Counted from the stretch's first letter, positions 27,164 through 36,198 are shown. The stretch is DNA of 64,000 nucleotides from Blastococcus sp. PRF04-17 (GCF_023016265.1 NZ_CP095412.1:2170001-2234000); one strand, 5' to 3'. Program-made: numbers and translations. The notes: generated from the sequence alone by a model not told the origin.

Positions 27164-28834
27164 GTGACCACTCCCCGCACCAGCAACCGCCCGCAACGCG
27201 GTCAGGGCCAGTGGGCTCTGGGCTACCGGGAACCGCTCAACCCGAACGAGCGGATGAAGAAGGACGCCGACGGGCTCACCGTCCAGCAGCGGATCCTCGA
27301 CATCTACCAGCACACCGGGTTCGACGGCATCGACCCCGGCGATCTGCGCGGGCGCATGCGCTGGATGGGCCTCTACACCCAGCGGGCACAGGGCATCCCC
27401 GGCGGGAAGACCGCCGTCCTGGAACCGGAGGAGCTCGAGGACTCCTACTTCATGATGCGGGTGCGCATCGACGGCGGGCAGCTGACCAGCGAGGCACTGC
27501 GCACCATCGGCGGCATCAGCACCGAGTTCGGCCGGGACGTCGCCGACGTCACCGACCGCCAGAACGTGCAGTACCACTGGATCCGCATCGAGGACGTGCC
27601 CGAGATCTGGCGGCGGCTGGAGTCGGTCGGCCTGAGCAGCATGGAGGCCTGCGGCGACGTGCCGCGCGTCATGCTCGGCTGCCCGCTGGCCGGGATCCTC
27701 GAGGACGAGGTCGTCGACGCCACCGACGTCATCGCCGAAACCGTCGCGAAGTACGTGGGCAGCCCGGAGTTCAGCAACCTGCCCCGCAAGTGGAAGACGT
27801 CGATGTCCGGGTGCGTGGACCACTGCACCGAGCCCGAGATCGACGACGTCTCCTTCGTCGGCGTCGTCAACGAGGCGGGCGAGGCCGGCTACGACCTGTG
27901 GGTCGGCGGCGGCCTGTCCACGAACCCGATGTTCGCCCAGCGGATCGGCGTGTTCGTGCGGCCCGACCAGGTGACCGACGTCTGGGCGGCGTGCACCGCC
28001 GTCTTCCGCGACTACGGCTACCGACGGCAGCGGAACCGTGCCCGCATCAAGTTCCTCATGGCCGACTGGGGCCCGGAGAAGTTCCGCCAGGTGCTGCAGG
28101 ACGAGTACCTGCACGAGGCGCTCCCCGACGGCCCGGCCCCCGCACCGGCCAAGCACGACCAGCGTGACCACGTCGGCGTCGCCCGGCAGAAGGACGGCAA
28201 CAACGCGGTCGGATTCGCGCTGCGCACCGGCCGCATCAGCGGCACCCTGCTCACGCGCATCGCCGACCTCGCCGACGAGTACGGCGCCGGTCGCATCCGG
28301 ACGACGACCCAGCAGAAGCTGGTGATCCTCGACGTCCCGGACGAGAAGGTCGAGGCCCTGGTCGCGGCCCTGGCCGAGCACGACCTCCAGGTCCGGCCGA
28401 GTGCCTTCCGCCGGGGCACGATGGCCTGCACCGGCCTGGAGTTCTGCAAGCTCGCCATCGTCGAGACCAAGCAGCACGCCCAGGACCTCTACGCCGAGCT
28501 GGAGAAGCGGCTGCCCGACTTCGACGTGCCCATCGGGATCAACGTCAACGGCTGCCCGAACAGCTGCGCCCGGTTCCAGACCGCGGACATCGGCTTCAAG
28601 GGCTCGATGGTGCGCGACGACTCCGGCGAGATGGTCGAGGGCTTCCAGGTGCACCTCGGCGGGCACCTCGGCGTCGAGGCCACCTTCGGCCGCAAGTTCC
28701 GCGGCCACAAGGTGACCAAGGCCGAGACCGCGGACTACTGCGAGCGCGTGCTGCGCGGTTTCCAGGAGCGGCGGACCGACGGCGAGTCCTTCGCGCACTA
28801 CGTCGCCCGCGCCGAGGAGGACTGGCTGCTGTGA
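27164..28834 (+). CDS. ferredoxin-type sulfite (nitrite/sulfite) reductase
   Basis: Siroheme/4Fe-4S reductase, 556 aa from GTG 27164. It reduces sulfite to sulfide with six electrons, likely from ferredoxin. Paired ferrodoxin-like halves are visible, e.g. GLYTQRAQGIPGGKTA and NPMFAQRIGVFVRPD. The cluster/siroheme cysteines are in RGTMACTGLEFCKLA (Cx5C) and NVNGCPNSCARFQ (Cx3C). Neighbours cysC, leader peptide and APS reductase favour sulfite over nitrite as substrate. It overlaps the next small gene by 4 bases (GTGA) and heads a coupled three-gene operon. Confidence 0.9.
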   Translation: MTTPRTSNRPQRGQGQWALGYREPLNPNERMKKDADGLTVQQRILDIYQHTGFDGIDPGDLRGRMRWMGLYTQRAQGIPGGKTAVLEPEELEDSYFMMRVRIDGGQLTSEALRTIGGISTEFGRDVADVTDRQNVQYHWIRIEDVPEIWRRLESVGLSSMEACGDVPRVMLGCPLAGILEDEVVDATDVIAETVAKYVGSPEFSNLPRKWKTSMSGCVDHCTEPEIDDVSFVGVVNEAGEAGYDLWVGGGLSTNPMFAQRIGVFVRPDQVTDVWAACTAVFRDYGYRRQRNRARIKFLMADWGPEKFRQVLQDEYLHEALPDGPAPAPAKHDQRDHVGVARQKDGNNAVGFALRTGRISGTLLTRIADLADEYGAGRIRTTTQQKLVILDVPDEKVEALVAALAEHDLQVRPSAFRRGTMACTGLEFCKLAIVETKQHAQDLYAELEKRLPDFDVPIGINVNGCPNSCARFQTADIGFKGSMVRDDSGEMVEGFQVHLGGHLGVEATFGRKFRGHKVTKAETADYCERVLRGFQERRTDGESFAHYVARAEEDWLL

Positions 28835-29001
28835 GCGAGGAGGCGGGCACGGGAAGGGCCCGGCAGCTGCCGGTGTTCCACTGCCCGTACTGCGGCGACG
28901 AGGAGCTCTCCCCGCACGGGGACAGCTCGGACGCCTGGCGCTGCGGCGCCTGCCTGCGGGCCTTCACGGTCCGCCTGATCGCGACGGGGGTGCAGGAGTG
29001 A
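28831..29001 (+). CDS. small zinc-ribbon protein between sulfite and APS reductases
   Basis: 56-aa ORF in a 4-base overlap with both neighbours (GTGA at 28831 and at 28998), so it is surely translated. It carries two CxxC pairs, FHCPYCGDEELSP and WRCGACLRAF, spaced like a zinc ribbon or rubredoxin-type knuckle. Function unknown; a metal- or electron-handling helper for assimilatory sulfite reduction is plausible from position alone. Confidence 0.75.
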   Translation: MSEEAGTGRARQLPVFHCPYCGDEELSPHGDSSDAWRCGACLRAFTVRLIATGVQE

Positions 29002-29708
29002 CCATCGCCATGCGGCCGACGCCGGAGCTGGCTGCCGCGGCGGACGCCCGCTTCGAGAACATCGCCGACCCTGTCGAGCAGGCGCTGGCGGTGCTCGGCT
29101 GGGCCGGGGAGACGTTCGGCAAGGGGTTCGCGATCACGTCGTCCATGGCCGACGGTCTGCTGGCCCACCTGGCCGGGACCGCGAGCCCGGGGGTCGACGT
29201 CATCTTCCTCGACACCGGCTACCACTTCGCCGAGACGATCGGCACCCGCGACTGGATCACCGGCGTCCTCCCCGTGACCCTCGTGAACGTCACGCCGTCG
29301 CAGACCGTGGCCGAGCAGGACGCCGAGCACGGGCCGAAGCTGCACGACCGCGACCCCGACCTCTGCTGCTCGCTGCGCAAGGTGACCCCGCTGGCGGAGA
29401 CGCTGGCCGGTTACGTCGCCTGGGGTTCGGGCGTCCGCCGCGACGAGGCAGCCACCCGGGCGGGCACGCGGCTCGTCGACTGGGACGCCAAGCGCGACAT
29501 GGTCAAGGTCAACCCGATCGCCGCCTGGACGCAGGACGACGTCGACGCCTACGTCGCCGAGCACCAGATCCCGGTGAACCCGCTGTTCGAGCTGGGCTAC
29601 GGCTCCATCGGCTGCGCGCCGTGCACCCGGCCGGTCGCTCCCGGCGAGGACGCCCGGGCCGGCCGGTGGGCCGGACGCGGCAAGATCGAGTGCGGGATCC
29701 ACTCCTGA
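28998..29708 (+). CDS. cysH: assimilatory APS reductase CysH
   Basis: 236-aa thiol-dependent reductase forming sulfite from adenylylsulfate. PP-loop region FAITSSMADGLLAHL and IFLDTGYHFAETIGTRD. Two cysteine pairs, DLCCSLRKVTPL and GCAPCTRPVAPGE, bind the 4Fe-4S cluster that marks APS rather than PAPS reductases. The C-terminal catalytic Cys is in KIECGIHS. Coupled by GTGA to the zinc-ribbon gene and likely co-transcribed with the sulfite reductase, which uses its product. Confidence 0.93.
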   Translation: MTIAMRPTPELAAAADARFENIADPVEQALAVLGWAGETFGKGFAITSSMADGLLAHLAGTASPGVDVIFLDTGYHFAETIGTRDWITGVLPVTLVNVTPSQTVAEQDAEHGPKLHDRDPDLCCSLRKVTPLAETLAGYVAWGSGVRRDEAATRAGTRLVDWDAKRDMVKVNPIAAWTQDDVDAYVAEHQIPVNPLFELGYGSIGCAPCTRPVAPGEDARAGRWAGRGKIECGIHS

Positions 29709-29733
29709 GCCGGTGCGGGGCAGGATCGGGCTC

Positions 29734-30027
29734 ATGCCGCGACCACCACGTCTCTCCCCCGGCGAGGTCTCCGCAGCCCTGCTCGACCTGCCCCACTGGT
29801 CCGGCGACGGCGAGGGCATCCGGCGCACCGTCGAGCTGCCGAGCTTCCGGGCCGCCGTCGCCGCGATCGTCGCGATCGCCGACGTGGCCGAGGAGCTCGA
29901 CCACCACCCCGACATCGACCTGCGCTGGCGGACGCTGCACCTGACCCTGGTCAGCCACTCGGCCGGCGGGGTCAGCGAACTCGACCTGGAACTGGCCCGC
30001 CGCCTCGACGCCCTGCTGCCCGGCTGA
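29734..30027 (+). CDS. pterin-4a-carbinolamine dehydratase
   Basis: 97-aa protein from ATG 29734 (GTG 29713 also in frame). Family motifs: LDLPHWSGDGEGIRRTVELP, FRAAVAAIVAIADVAEELDH, HHPDIDLRWRTLHLTLVSHS, SELDLELARRLDAL. The conserved HH and downstream His are the dehydratase active-site residues. It recycles tetrahydrobiopterin-like cofactors or acts as a moonlighting regulator. It is 25 bases after cysH and may be co-transcribed; the link to sulfur metabolism is unclear. Confidence 0.88.
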   Translation: MPRPPRLSPGEVSAALLDLPHWSGDGEGIRRTVELPSFRAAVAAIVAIADVAEELDHHPDIDLRWRTLHLTLVSHSAGGVSELDLELARRLDALLPG

Positions 30028-30028
30028 C

Positions 30029-30069
30029 TGCAGCGGCTGCAACCAGGACGAGTCCCTGCAGCGGCTGCA
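30029..30069. terminator. convergent-gene terminator made of a repeated palindrome
   Basis: TGCAGCGGCTGCA occurs at 30029-30041 and again at 30057-30069, 15 bases apart. Because the unit is itself nearly palindromic, the two copies pair with each other (13-bp stem with one central mismatch, 15-base loop). It sits between the stop of the pterin dehydratase and the convergent DUF3037 gene, the place for a bidirectional terminator. Confidence 0.6.
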
Positions 30070-30079
30070 TCGACGCAGG

Positions 30080-30466
30080 TCAGGCGACCGGCAGCACCAG
30101 CAGGCGCAGGAGACGGTCGGCCTCGGCGTCCGGATCAGCGGTCAGCCCCGTGTGCACCGGGCCGGGCTGGACGACGGTGCTGCGCGGCGCGGTCAGCCAT
30201 CGGAACCGCGAGCCGAGCGCCTCGCGCCCGGCCGCACCGGCACCCGGCTCGGCCGCGCAGACGTCGGCGGCCGCCTGCAGCGCCCGCCCGATGGCCTCGG
30301 CGTCCGCCGTCGGGTCGAGGGCGTGCAACCGGGCGACGTCGAGGTGCACCCGGGAGCCGAGGTAGTCGCGCTGCCGGCAGTAGACGAGGACACCGGCGTT
30401 GAGCGACTCCCCCCGCTCGATCCGCGGCACCACCCGCAGGACGGCGTACTCGAAGGTGTCCCTCAC
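30080..30466 (-). CDS. DUF3037 protein, partner of HipA-like kinase
   Basis: 128 aa from GTG 30466. Starts VRDTFEYAVLRVVPRIERGE and continues SLNAGVLVYCRQRDYLGSRV, the hallmark of DUF3037. No membrane segment or known catalytic motif. The GTG overlaps the probable stop of the kinase gene by 4 bases (GTGA at 30463-30466), so the two are made together. Recalled annotation practice often places DUF3037 beside HipA-family kinases in actinobacteria; the joint function is unknown. Confidence 0.8.
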   Translation of the reverse strand: MRDTFEYAVLRVVPRIERGESLNAGVLVYCRQRDYLGSRVHLDVARLHALDPTADAEAIGRALQAAADVCAAEPGAGAAGREALGSRFRWLTAPRSTVVQPGPVHTGLTADPDAEADRLLRLLVLPVA

Positions 30467-31319
30467 CGCTGGCTCACTCCCTCCGGTGGCGGCGGGCCCA
30501 GCCACGACGGCCGGTTCTCCCCCGCGGCGCGCGGCGGCGGCCTCCCGCGCCCGCCCGGGCAGCGTCGACCAGCCCGGGGAGCCAGGCGTCGCGGGCGGCC
30601 AGCCGGGCGAGCAGTTGGTCGGCGTAGCGGGCGCGCACGGCGGCCGGGGGCTCCTCGGCCGACTCGCCCTCCAGCCACTCGTCGGGCACGAGGGCCAGGA
30701 CGCCGTCCAGCAGCCTCCGGTCCACGCGTGGGGCGAGCGCGGCGTCGGCGGCCGGCACGTCGGGGTCGCACTCGACCAGCGCGTGGGCGGATGCGTCGTA
30801 GGGGCGGCTCACCGCGGCCGCGGCACCGGGCCAGTGGTGGTGGAAGGTCAGCGCGGCGCCATGGTCGATCAGCTGCAGGCGGCCGTGCCAGAAGAGCATG
30901 TTGGGGTTGCGCCACGACCGGTCGACGTTGCCGATGAGCGCGTCGAACCACAGCACCCGCCCGGCCAGCCCGGGGTCGACACCGTCGGCACCGGCCTCGA
31001 AGTCCAGCGCCCCGGGCAGGTAGTCCAGCCCGAGGTTGCGGCCCGCGGAGCGCTGCAGCAGCTCCTGCACCTCGACGTCCGGCTCCCCGACCGCCAGCTG
31101 CGGGGCCACGTCGACCGTGACCAGCGTCGGCACGGGCAGCTCGAGCGCGCGAGCCAGCTCGCCGCAGACCACCTCGGCGACCAGGACCTTGACCCCCTGG
31201 CCGGCGGCCCGCCACTTGACGACGTACGTGCCGAGGTCGTCGGCCTCCATGAGCCCGGGCAGCGAGCCACCCTCGCGCAGCGGGGTGACGTAGCGGGTGG
31301 CGGTGACGGCGGTCAGCAC
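30463..31319 (-). CDS. HipA-family kinase, suspected frameshift near 3' end
   Basis: About 285 aa from GTG 31319. Kinase-like signatures: GTYVVKWRAAGQGVKVL (nucleotide-binding Lys), FDALIGNVDRSWRNPNML (catalytic Asp/Asn loop) and LQLIDHGAALTFHHHW (metal-binding Asp). This is the short HipA family with no HipB-like HTH neighbour. The frame as it stands ends at 30474 in an Arg-rich tail. A one-base shift near 30,550 gives the natural ending GENRPSWLGPPPPEGVSQR and a stop at 30463 that overlaps the DUF3037 start. It could phosphorylate a protein or small molecule; substrate unknown. Confidence 0.8.
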
Positions 31320-32125
31320 AGTGGGTCCAACCTACGGGGTGCGCTGCGGCTGGAGCTCCAGCTCCACGGGACACACGTGCGGCGACGTCCCGAGGGCTGG
31401 ACGTCGCGCCGCTCCAGCACGACCACCGCGAGCACCCACGCGCCGGCGGCCCAGGCCGCCGTGACCGCCGTGCCCACCTGCCAGCTGGTCGCCTCGGCGA
31501 GGAAGGTGTCCCGCCCCACGCGCAGGGCCGGCATGACCCTCGCCAGCTCGGCGACGCGCTCCGGCGCCAGGGCGACCAGGAGGGGGACGAAGAACACCAG
31601 CCCCATGCCCACGCCGACGCCGCCGGCCGACGACCGCAGCACCGTGCCGACCGCCAGCGCCAGCACCGTGATGAGGGTGGCAGCCGCGATCTGGAGGCCG
31701 ACGACCTGCAGCACGGGCCGGCCCAGCAGCGACACCCCGCCGGGGACCTCGGTGAGCCGGCCGGCGGCGAAGGCGCACAGCAGCCCGAGGGCGCCGGAGA
31801 GGACGGCGACCGTGGCGGCCAGGACCAGCGTCTTCGCCACCAGCAGCCGGGTGCGCCGGGGCACCGCCGTGAACGTCGCGAGCGCGCTGCCGGTGCCGAA
31901 CTCGCTGGTGACCGCCAGCACGCCGAGGACGACGAGGACGAGCTGCCCGAAGCCGAAGCCGGTCAGCGCCGTCTCCACCGCCAGCTCCGGTCGCGGCGAC
32001 GTCTGCGTGCCCGCGGCGGCCAGCCAGCCCGACGCGCACACGACGAGGACGAACACCGCGGTGCACCAGGCGGCGAACCGCACCGACCACAGCTTCGTCC
32101 ACTCGCTGCGCAGCAACGCGGTCAC
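31313..32125 (-). CDS. ABC-2 type exporter permease
   Basis: 270-aa membrane protein (GTG start) with about six helices: FAAWCTAVFVLVVCASGWLAA, TGFGFGQLVLVVLGVLAV, LVLAATVAVLSGALGLLCAF, VVGLQIAAATLITVLALAVG, VGMGLVFFVPLLVALAP and TAAWAAGAWVLAVVVLE. It begins MTALLRSEWTKLWSVR, the usual start of actinobacterial ABC-2 permeases, and overlaps its ATPase by GTGA. After LERRDV the tail looks unnatural; a one-base shift near 31,395 gives ALGTSPHVCPVELELQPQRT and a stop at 31332, so another indel is suspected. Confidence 0.8.
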   Translation of the reverse strand: MTALLRSEWTKLWSVRFAAWCTAVFVLVVCASGWLAAAGTQTSPRPELAVETALTGFGFGQLVLVVLGVLAVTSEFGTGSALATFTAVPRRTRLLVAKTLVLAATVAVLSGALGLLCAFAAGRLTEVPGGVSLLGRPVLQVVGLQIAAATLITVLALAVGTVLRSSAGGVGVGMGLVFFVPLLVALAPERVAELARVMPALRVGRDTFLAEATSWQVGTAVTAAWAAGAWVLAVVVLERRDVQPSGRRRTCVPWSWSSSRSAPRRLDPLC

Positions 32126-33030
32126 GGCGCCGCCCGGTACTCGACCGGGTAGTCGACATGGTCGCCGGTCAGCGCGAGGTACGCCGCCTCCAGCGAGGCG
32201 GTCACCCGGGCCAGCTCGTGCACCGGGACGTCCCGGGCGTAGGCCACGTCACCGACCTCTGCGGCGCTCAGGCCCTCGACCAGCAGGGCGCCGTCGACCG
32301 CCCGCTCCACGCGCGCGCCCGCGTGCCCGAGCGCCTGGGCCAGCGCCACGGACTGTGGGGTGCGCACACGCACCGCGCAGTGCCGGCCGAGCAGCTCGGC
32401 CATCGGCACGTCGGCCAGCAGCCGACCGCGCCCGAGCACGACGAGGTGGTCAGCGGTGTCCTCCATCTCGCTCATGAGGTGGCTCGAGACGAGGACCGTC
32501 CGCCCCTCGCCGGCGAGGTGGCGCAGCAGGTCGCGGATCCACCGGATCCCCTCGGGATCGAGCCCGTTGACCGGCTCGTCGAGCAGCACCTCGGGGTCGC
32601 CGAGCAGCGCAGCCGCCATGCCGAGCCGCTGGCCCATGCCGAGCGAGAAGCCGCCCACCCGGTCGTGCGCCACGTCGGCCAGTCCGACCAGCTCGATCAC
32701 CTCGTCCACGCGGTCCCGCGGGAGCCGGTTGCTCTCCGCCAGGACGAGCAGGTGCGCGTAGGCGGTGCGCGCGGGATGCCGGGCGCGGGCCTCGACCAGC
32801 GCGCCGACGGAGCGCAGCGGCCGGTCCAGCTCCCGGTAGGGCCGGCCGAGCACCGTCGCCGAGCCGGCCGTCGGCCGGGTGAGCCCGAGGATGCAGCGCA
32901 TCGTCGTCGTCTTGCCCGAGCCGTTGGGGCCGAGGAAGCCGGTGACCCGCCCGGGCTCGATGGTCACGGTGACGTCGTCGACGGCGACCCGGCGGCGGTA
33001 CGTCTTGGTCAGGCCGACGAGCTCGATCAC
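32122..33030 (-). CDS. ABC-2 type exporter ATP-binding protein
   Basis: 302-aa ATPase (GTG 33030). Walker A GFLGPNGSGKTTTMRC, Q-loop region VGALVEARARHPARTAY, signature FSLGMGQRLGMAAALL, Walker B EVLLDEPVNGLD, switch VLVSSHLMSEMEDTADHL. The C-terminal 80 residues are the usual DUF4162-like tail. Pairs with the permease at 31313-32125; such two-gene exporters often give resistance to peptides or drugs, substrate unknown. Confidence 0.9.
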   Translation of the reverse strand: MIELVGLTKTYRRRVAVDDVTVTIEPGRVTGFLGPNGSGKTTTMRCILGLTRPTAGSATVLGRPYRELDRPLRSVGALVEARARHPARTAYAHLLVLAESNRLPRDRVDEVIELVGLADVAHDRVGGFSLGMGQRLGMAAALLGDPEVLLDEPVNGLDPEGIRWIRDLLRHLAGEGRTVLVSSHLMSEMEDTADHLVVLGRGRLLADVPMAELLGRHCAVRVRTPQSVALAQALGHAGARVERAVDGALLVEGLSAAEVGDVAYARDVPVHELARVTASLEAAYLALTGDHVDYPVEYRAAP

Positions 33031-33079
33031 CGGCCCGCATGACCAGCGCCGTCGGAGCCAGGCGCGAGGCGCGCCCCCG

Positions 33080-33901
33080 TCAGCGGCCGTTCTGGGCCGC
33101 GGCCCGCTCGCGCTCGATGAGGTCCTTGCTGCGCACCAGGCGTAGGAGCGTGACCACCAGAAGGCCGCCGGCCATGTTCAGCAGCGTCGTGTACCAGAAC
33201 CAGGCCAGCCAGTCCGCGTAGCCGAACGGCGCCCCGGCGTGCAGCGCGCCGAAGATGATCAGCGAGTCCAGGATCGAGTGGAAGAGCCCCAGGCCCGCCA
33301 GGACGAACCCGCCCACCACCGCCGCCACGATCTTTCCGCCCTCGCTGTGGGCGCCGTGCTGCATCCGGGTCATGAGCGTGATCACGCTGCCGGCCAGGAA
33401 CGCCAGGCAGACCGCCCGCAGGTCCAGCGGCGCGTCGACGTACGCGATCGCCGACTCGACGGCCGTCGTCCCGAGCGGTGGCAGGGCGTGGACGATCAGC
33501 CACATGACGACCCACCCGCCCACAAGGTTGGCGACCAGCGTGCCGCCCCACAGCTTCGCCAGCTGACGCGGTGCGGCCCGGCCGGCGACCACTGCGGTCA
33601 CCGGCACGAGGAATCCCTCGGTGAACAGCTCGCTGCGGGCCAGCAGCAGCGCGATGAACCCGATGCTGAACGCCAGGCCGGCCAGCAGATGACTGCCGGT
33701 CTCGGCGTACACCGCCAGGAGGGACAGCACACCGATGGCGACCTCGAGGCCACCCGCCAGTCCGGTCGTCAGCACCTCACGCCACGACCGGTGCAGCCGC
33801 TGCGCCCCCTCGTCGACGATCCGGTCGAAGGCCTGGGCGAGCTCGTCCTCGGCCGGAGCGTCTGTCGTGCCGAGCTCTTCCCGGGTCCGATCGGCGCTCA
33901 C
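33080..33901 (-). CDS. formate/nitrite transporter family channel
   Basis: 273-aa FNT-family membrane protein. A charged N-terminal region (about 45 residues) is followed by six helices: LEVAIGVLSLLAVYAETGSH, LLAGLAFSIGFIALLLARSE with LFTEGFLVPVTAV, LWGGTLVANLVGGWVVMWL, AVCLAFLAGSVITLMTRM, VAAVVGGFVLAGLGLFHSI and TTLLNMAGGLLVVTLLR. FNT pentamers conduct small anions such as formate, nitrite or lactate; sequence alone does not choose. No adjacent metabolic gene helps. Confidence 0.85.
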   Translation of the reverse strand: MSADRTREELGTTDAPAEDELAQAFDRIVDEGAQRLHRSWREVLTTGLAGGLEVAIGVLSLLAVYAETGSHLLAGLAFSIGFIALLLARSELFTEGFLVPVTAVVAGRAAPRQLAKLWGGTLVANLVGGWVVMWLIVHALPPLGTTAVESAIAYVDAPLDLRAVCLAFLAGSVITLMTRMQHGAHSEGGKIVAAVVGGFVLAGLGLFHSILDSLIIFGALHAGAPFGYADWLAWFWYTTLLNMAGGLLVVTLLRLVRSKDLIERERAAAQNGR

Positions 33902-33938
33902 CGCGCCCGTCTACCCGCGCCGCCGCTGCGGGCACACC

Positions 33939-34559
33939 TCAGCGACGGGGCGTCGGCGGGTAGGGCCCGGGCGGAGGACCGGGAGCCGGCGGAGGGACGT
34001 AGTGGCCGGGGGCAGGTGGCGTGTACTGCTGCGGTGTGTAGTACTGCGGCGGGTAGTGCTGCGGCGGGTAGTGCTGGGGTGACGCGTGGAGCACCGGCTG
34101 CGGCTGGTCGTCCACGAACGGGATCTTGACGCTGTACTGCTGGTAGAGCTTCACGCCGTCGTCGACCGACAGGTGGCCGTACTGGAGGAGGCTGGCCAGT
34201 CCCTCCAGCTCGGCGTTCGCCGCCTCGGCGCTGCTGAGCCTCGCGACGTCGTCCTGGGACTTGCCGAGGTTGGTCAGCACCGCGGCGCCCACGGACACCA
34301 GCAGCGCGAGCAGGCAGAGCACCCGCCAGACGGGCTCGTCGGTGGTGAGCCCGAACATGTCCTGCACGGTCTCGGCGAACGGCTCGCCGCCGAACGCCGG
34401 TCCAGCGGTGAAGACCGCCGCCATCGAACTGAGGACGACGGTGATGGTGGCCCGCCGCCGGGTCCGCGGCCGGTGGGCGCGGAGGAAGGCCTGCACCGAG
34501 GCGCGGCGCGCCTCGATGCGCCAGAGGAGGTCCTGCCGGAGCTGGTTGTCGTCGGCCAT
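33939..34559 (-). CDS. two-helix membrane protein with Pro/Tyr-rich repeat tail
   Basis: 206 aa from ATG 34559. An Arg-rich amphipathic start (LLWRIEARRASVQAFLRAHR) precedes two hydrophobic segments, ATITVVLSSMAAVFTAGPAF and VLCLLALLVSVGAAVLTNL, separated by a short loop. The layout resembles SLATT-like or other small effector/sensor membrane proteins. The last 55 residues are low-complexity Pro/Tyr/Gln repeats (HYPPQHYPPQYYTPQQYTPP) encoded by a short tandem repeat at about 34010-34085. Function unknown. It is monocistronic as far as can be seen. Confidence 0.65.
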   Translation of the reverse strand: MADDNQLRQDLLWRIEARRASVQAFLRAHRPRTRRRATITVVLSSMAAVFTAGPAFGGEPFAETVQDMFGLTTDEPVWRVLCLLALLVSVGAAVLTNLGKSQDDVARLSSAEAANAELEGLASLLQYGHLSVDDGVKLYQQYSVKIPFVDDQPQPVLHASPQHYPPQHYPPQYYTPQQYTPPAPGHYVPPPAPGPPPGPYPPTPRR

Positions 34560-34618
34560 GAGCCGTCTCCCGCCTGGCGATGTGCGCCTGAGGGAAGGGT
34601 AGCGACGACGGCGCCCGA

Positions 34619-36198
34619 TCAGTCGAGGAAGCGCGCCCGCCTGAGGACCTTGAGCCCGGCGGTCATGACCGTGGCGTAGCGCTCCAGCGGCAGCCCGGGC
34701 AGCGGACCGACCGGCAGCACCCGCTGGACGGCGACGGTCTGGGTCTCGCAGTACTTGACGATCCCCTCGCGGCCGTGCCGGCGGCCGACTCCGGAGTCCT
34801 TCATCCCGCCCATCGGCGCGTCGTGCGACGCCCACGCGGCGGCGTAGCCCTCGTTGACGTTCACCGTGCCGGCCTGGATGCGCGTGGCCACCTCGGCGCC
34901 GTGCGCGGAGGTCGACCAGATGCTGGCGTTCAGCCCGTAGCAGGTGTCGTTGGCGCGCTCCACGGCCTCGTCGACGTCCCGGACCCGGCTCACCGCGACG
35001 ACCGGCCCGAAGGTCTCGTCACGGGCCAGCTCCATCTCGTCGGTGACGCCCTCCAGCACCGTCGGCTCGTAGAACAGCGGGCCGAGGTCGGGACGCGCCC
35101 GGCCACCGGCGAGCACCCGAGCCCCCTTCGCCACCGCGTCGTCGACGTGGCGGGAGACGACGTCGAGCTGGTCCTGACTGACCAGCGAGCCCATCTCGGC
35201 GTCCCAGGTCAGCCCGGCCGCGAGCCGGATGTTCCTCACCCGCTCGACGAACGCCGGGACGAAGCGGTCGTAGACCGCGTCCTCGACGTACATCCGCTCC
35301 ACGCTGATGCACAGCTGGCCGGAGTTCGAGAAGCAGGCGCGCACCGCGCCCTCCACCGTCTTGTCCAGGTCGGCGTCGGCGAGCACGAGCATCGGGTTCT
35401 TGCCGCCGAGCTCGGCGGAGAAGCCGATCAGCCGGCGGGCGCACTGCTCGGCGACGATCCGCCCGGTCGCGGTCGAGCCGGTGAACATGAGGTAGTCGAC
35501 GCCCTCGATGAGGGGGTCCCGAGATCGCGGCCGGCGCCGGTGACCACCTGGAACAGCTCCTGCGGGAGGCCGGCCTCGTACAGCAGCTCCACCGCGATCA
35601 GGGCGGTGAACGGGGTCTGCGCGTCGGGCTTGAGGACGACGCCGTTGCCGGCGAGGAGGGCCGGGATCGCGTCGGACACGGCGAGGGTCAGCGGATAGTT
35701 CCAGGGGCTGATGACGCCGACCAGCCCCTTCGGGTGGTGGTGCTCGACCGTCCGGGTCAGCACGGGCAGTGCCCCCTGCCGGCGGCGCGGACGGAGGTGC
35801 CGTGCCGCGGAGCGGGCGTAGTACCGGGCGGTCATCGCGACGTCGGCGAGCTCCTCGAACGCGCTCACCCGCGCCTTGCCCGTCTCGGCCTGCGCGACGT
35901 CGAGCACCAGCTCCTGCCGCTCGAGGATCAGGTCGTGGAAGCGCAGCATCACCGCGCACCGGTCGGCCAGCGGGCGGGCGGCCCAGGCGCGCTGCGCGGC
36001 CCGCGCGCGACGCTGCGCCTCCTGGACGTCCTCGGCAGTGCACGTCGGCACCTCGCCGACCACCGCGCCGTCGAAGGGCGCGTACGAGGTCTGCCGTGGC
36101 CGCTCCGGCGCGGCGGTGACCAGGCCGGCCAGCCGCCCCACCAGGGCGGCCTCGAGCGGGCTGGTGGCGACGGGCGAGGTCGGGGCTGTCGTCGTCAT
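34619..36198 (-). CDS. aldehyde dehydrogenase (succinate-semialdehyde type), frameshifted
   Basis: NAD(P)-dependent aldehyde dehydrogenase, about 526 aa if repaired, from ATG 36198. First half: GVISPWNYPLTLAVSDAIPA, NGVVLKPDAQTPFTA, FQVVTGAGRDLG. Second half: EGVDYLMFTGSTATGRIVAE, ELGGKNPML (general-base Glu) and NSGQLCISVERM (catalytic Cys). The halves lie in different frames; one extra G at about 35,518 (CTCGGGACC to CTCGGGGACC) reads GRDLGDPLIEG and restores the gene. Similarity is to succinic-semialdehyde and broad-range dehydrogenases. It ends next to the flavin reductase pair but is probably a separate unit. Confidence 0.87.

Noticed and set aside
34010-34085. Short regularly spaced repeats resembling a CRISPR array
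   Set aside because: They are in-frame Pro/Tyr codon repeats within a protein tail, with no spacers or cas genes.
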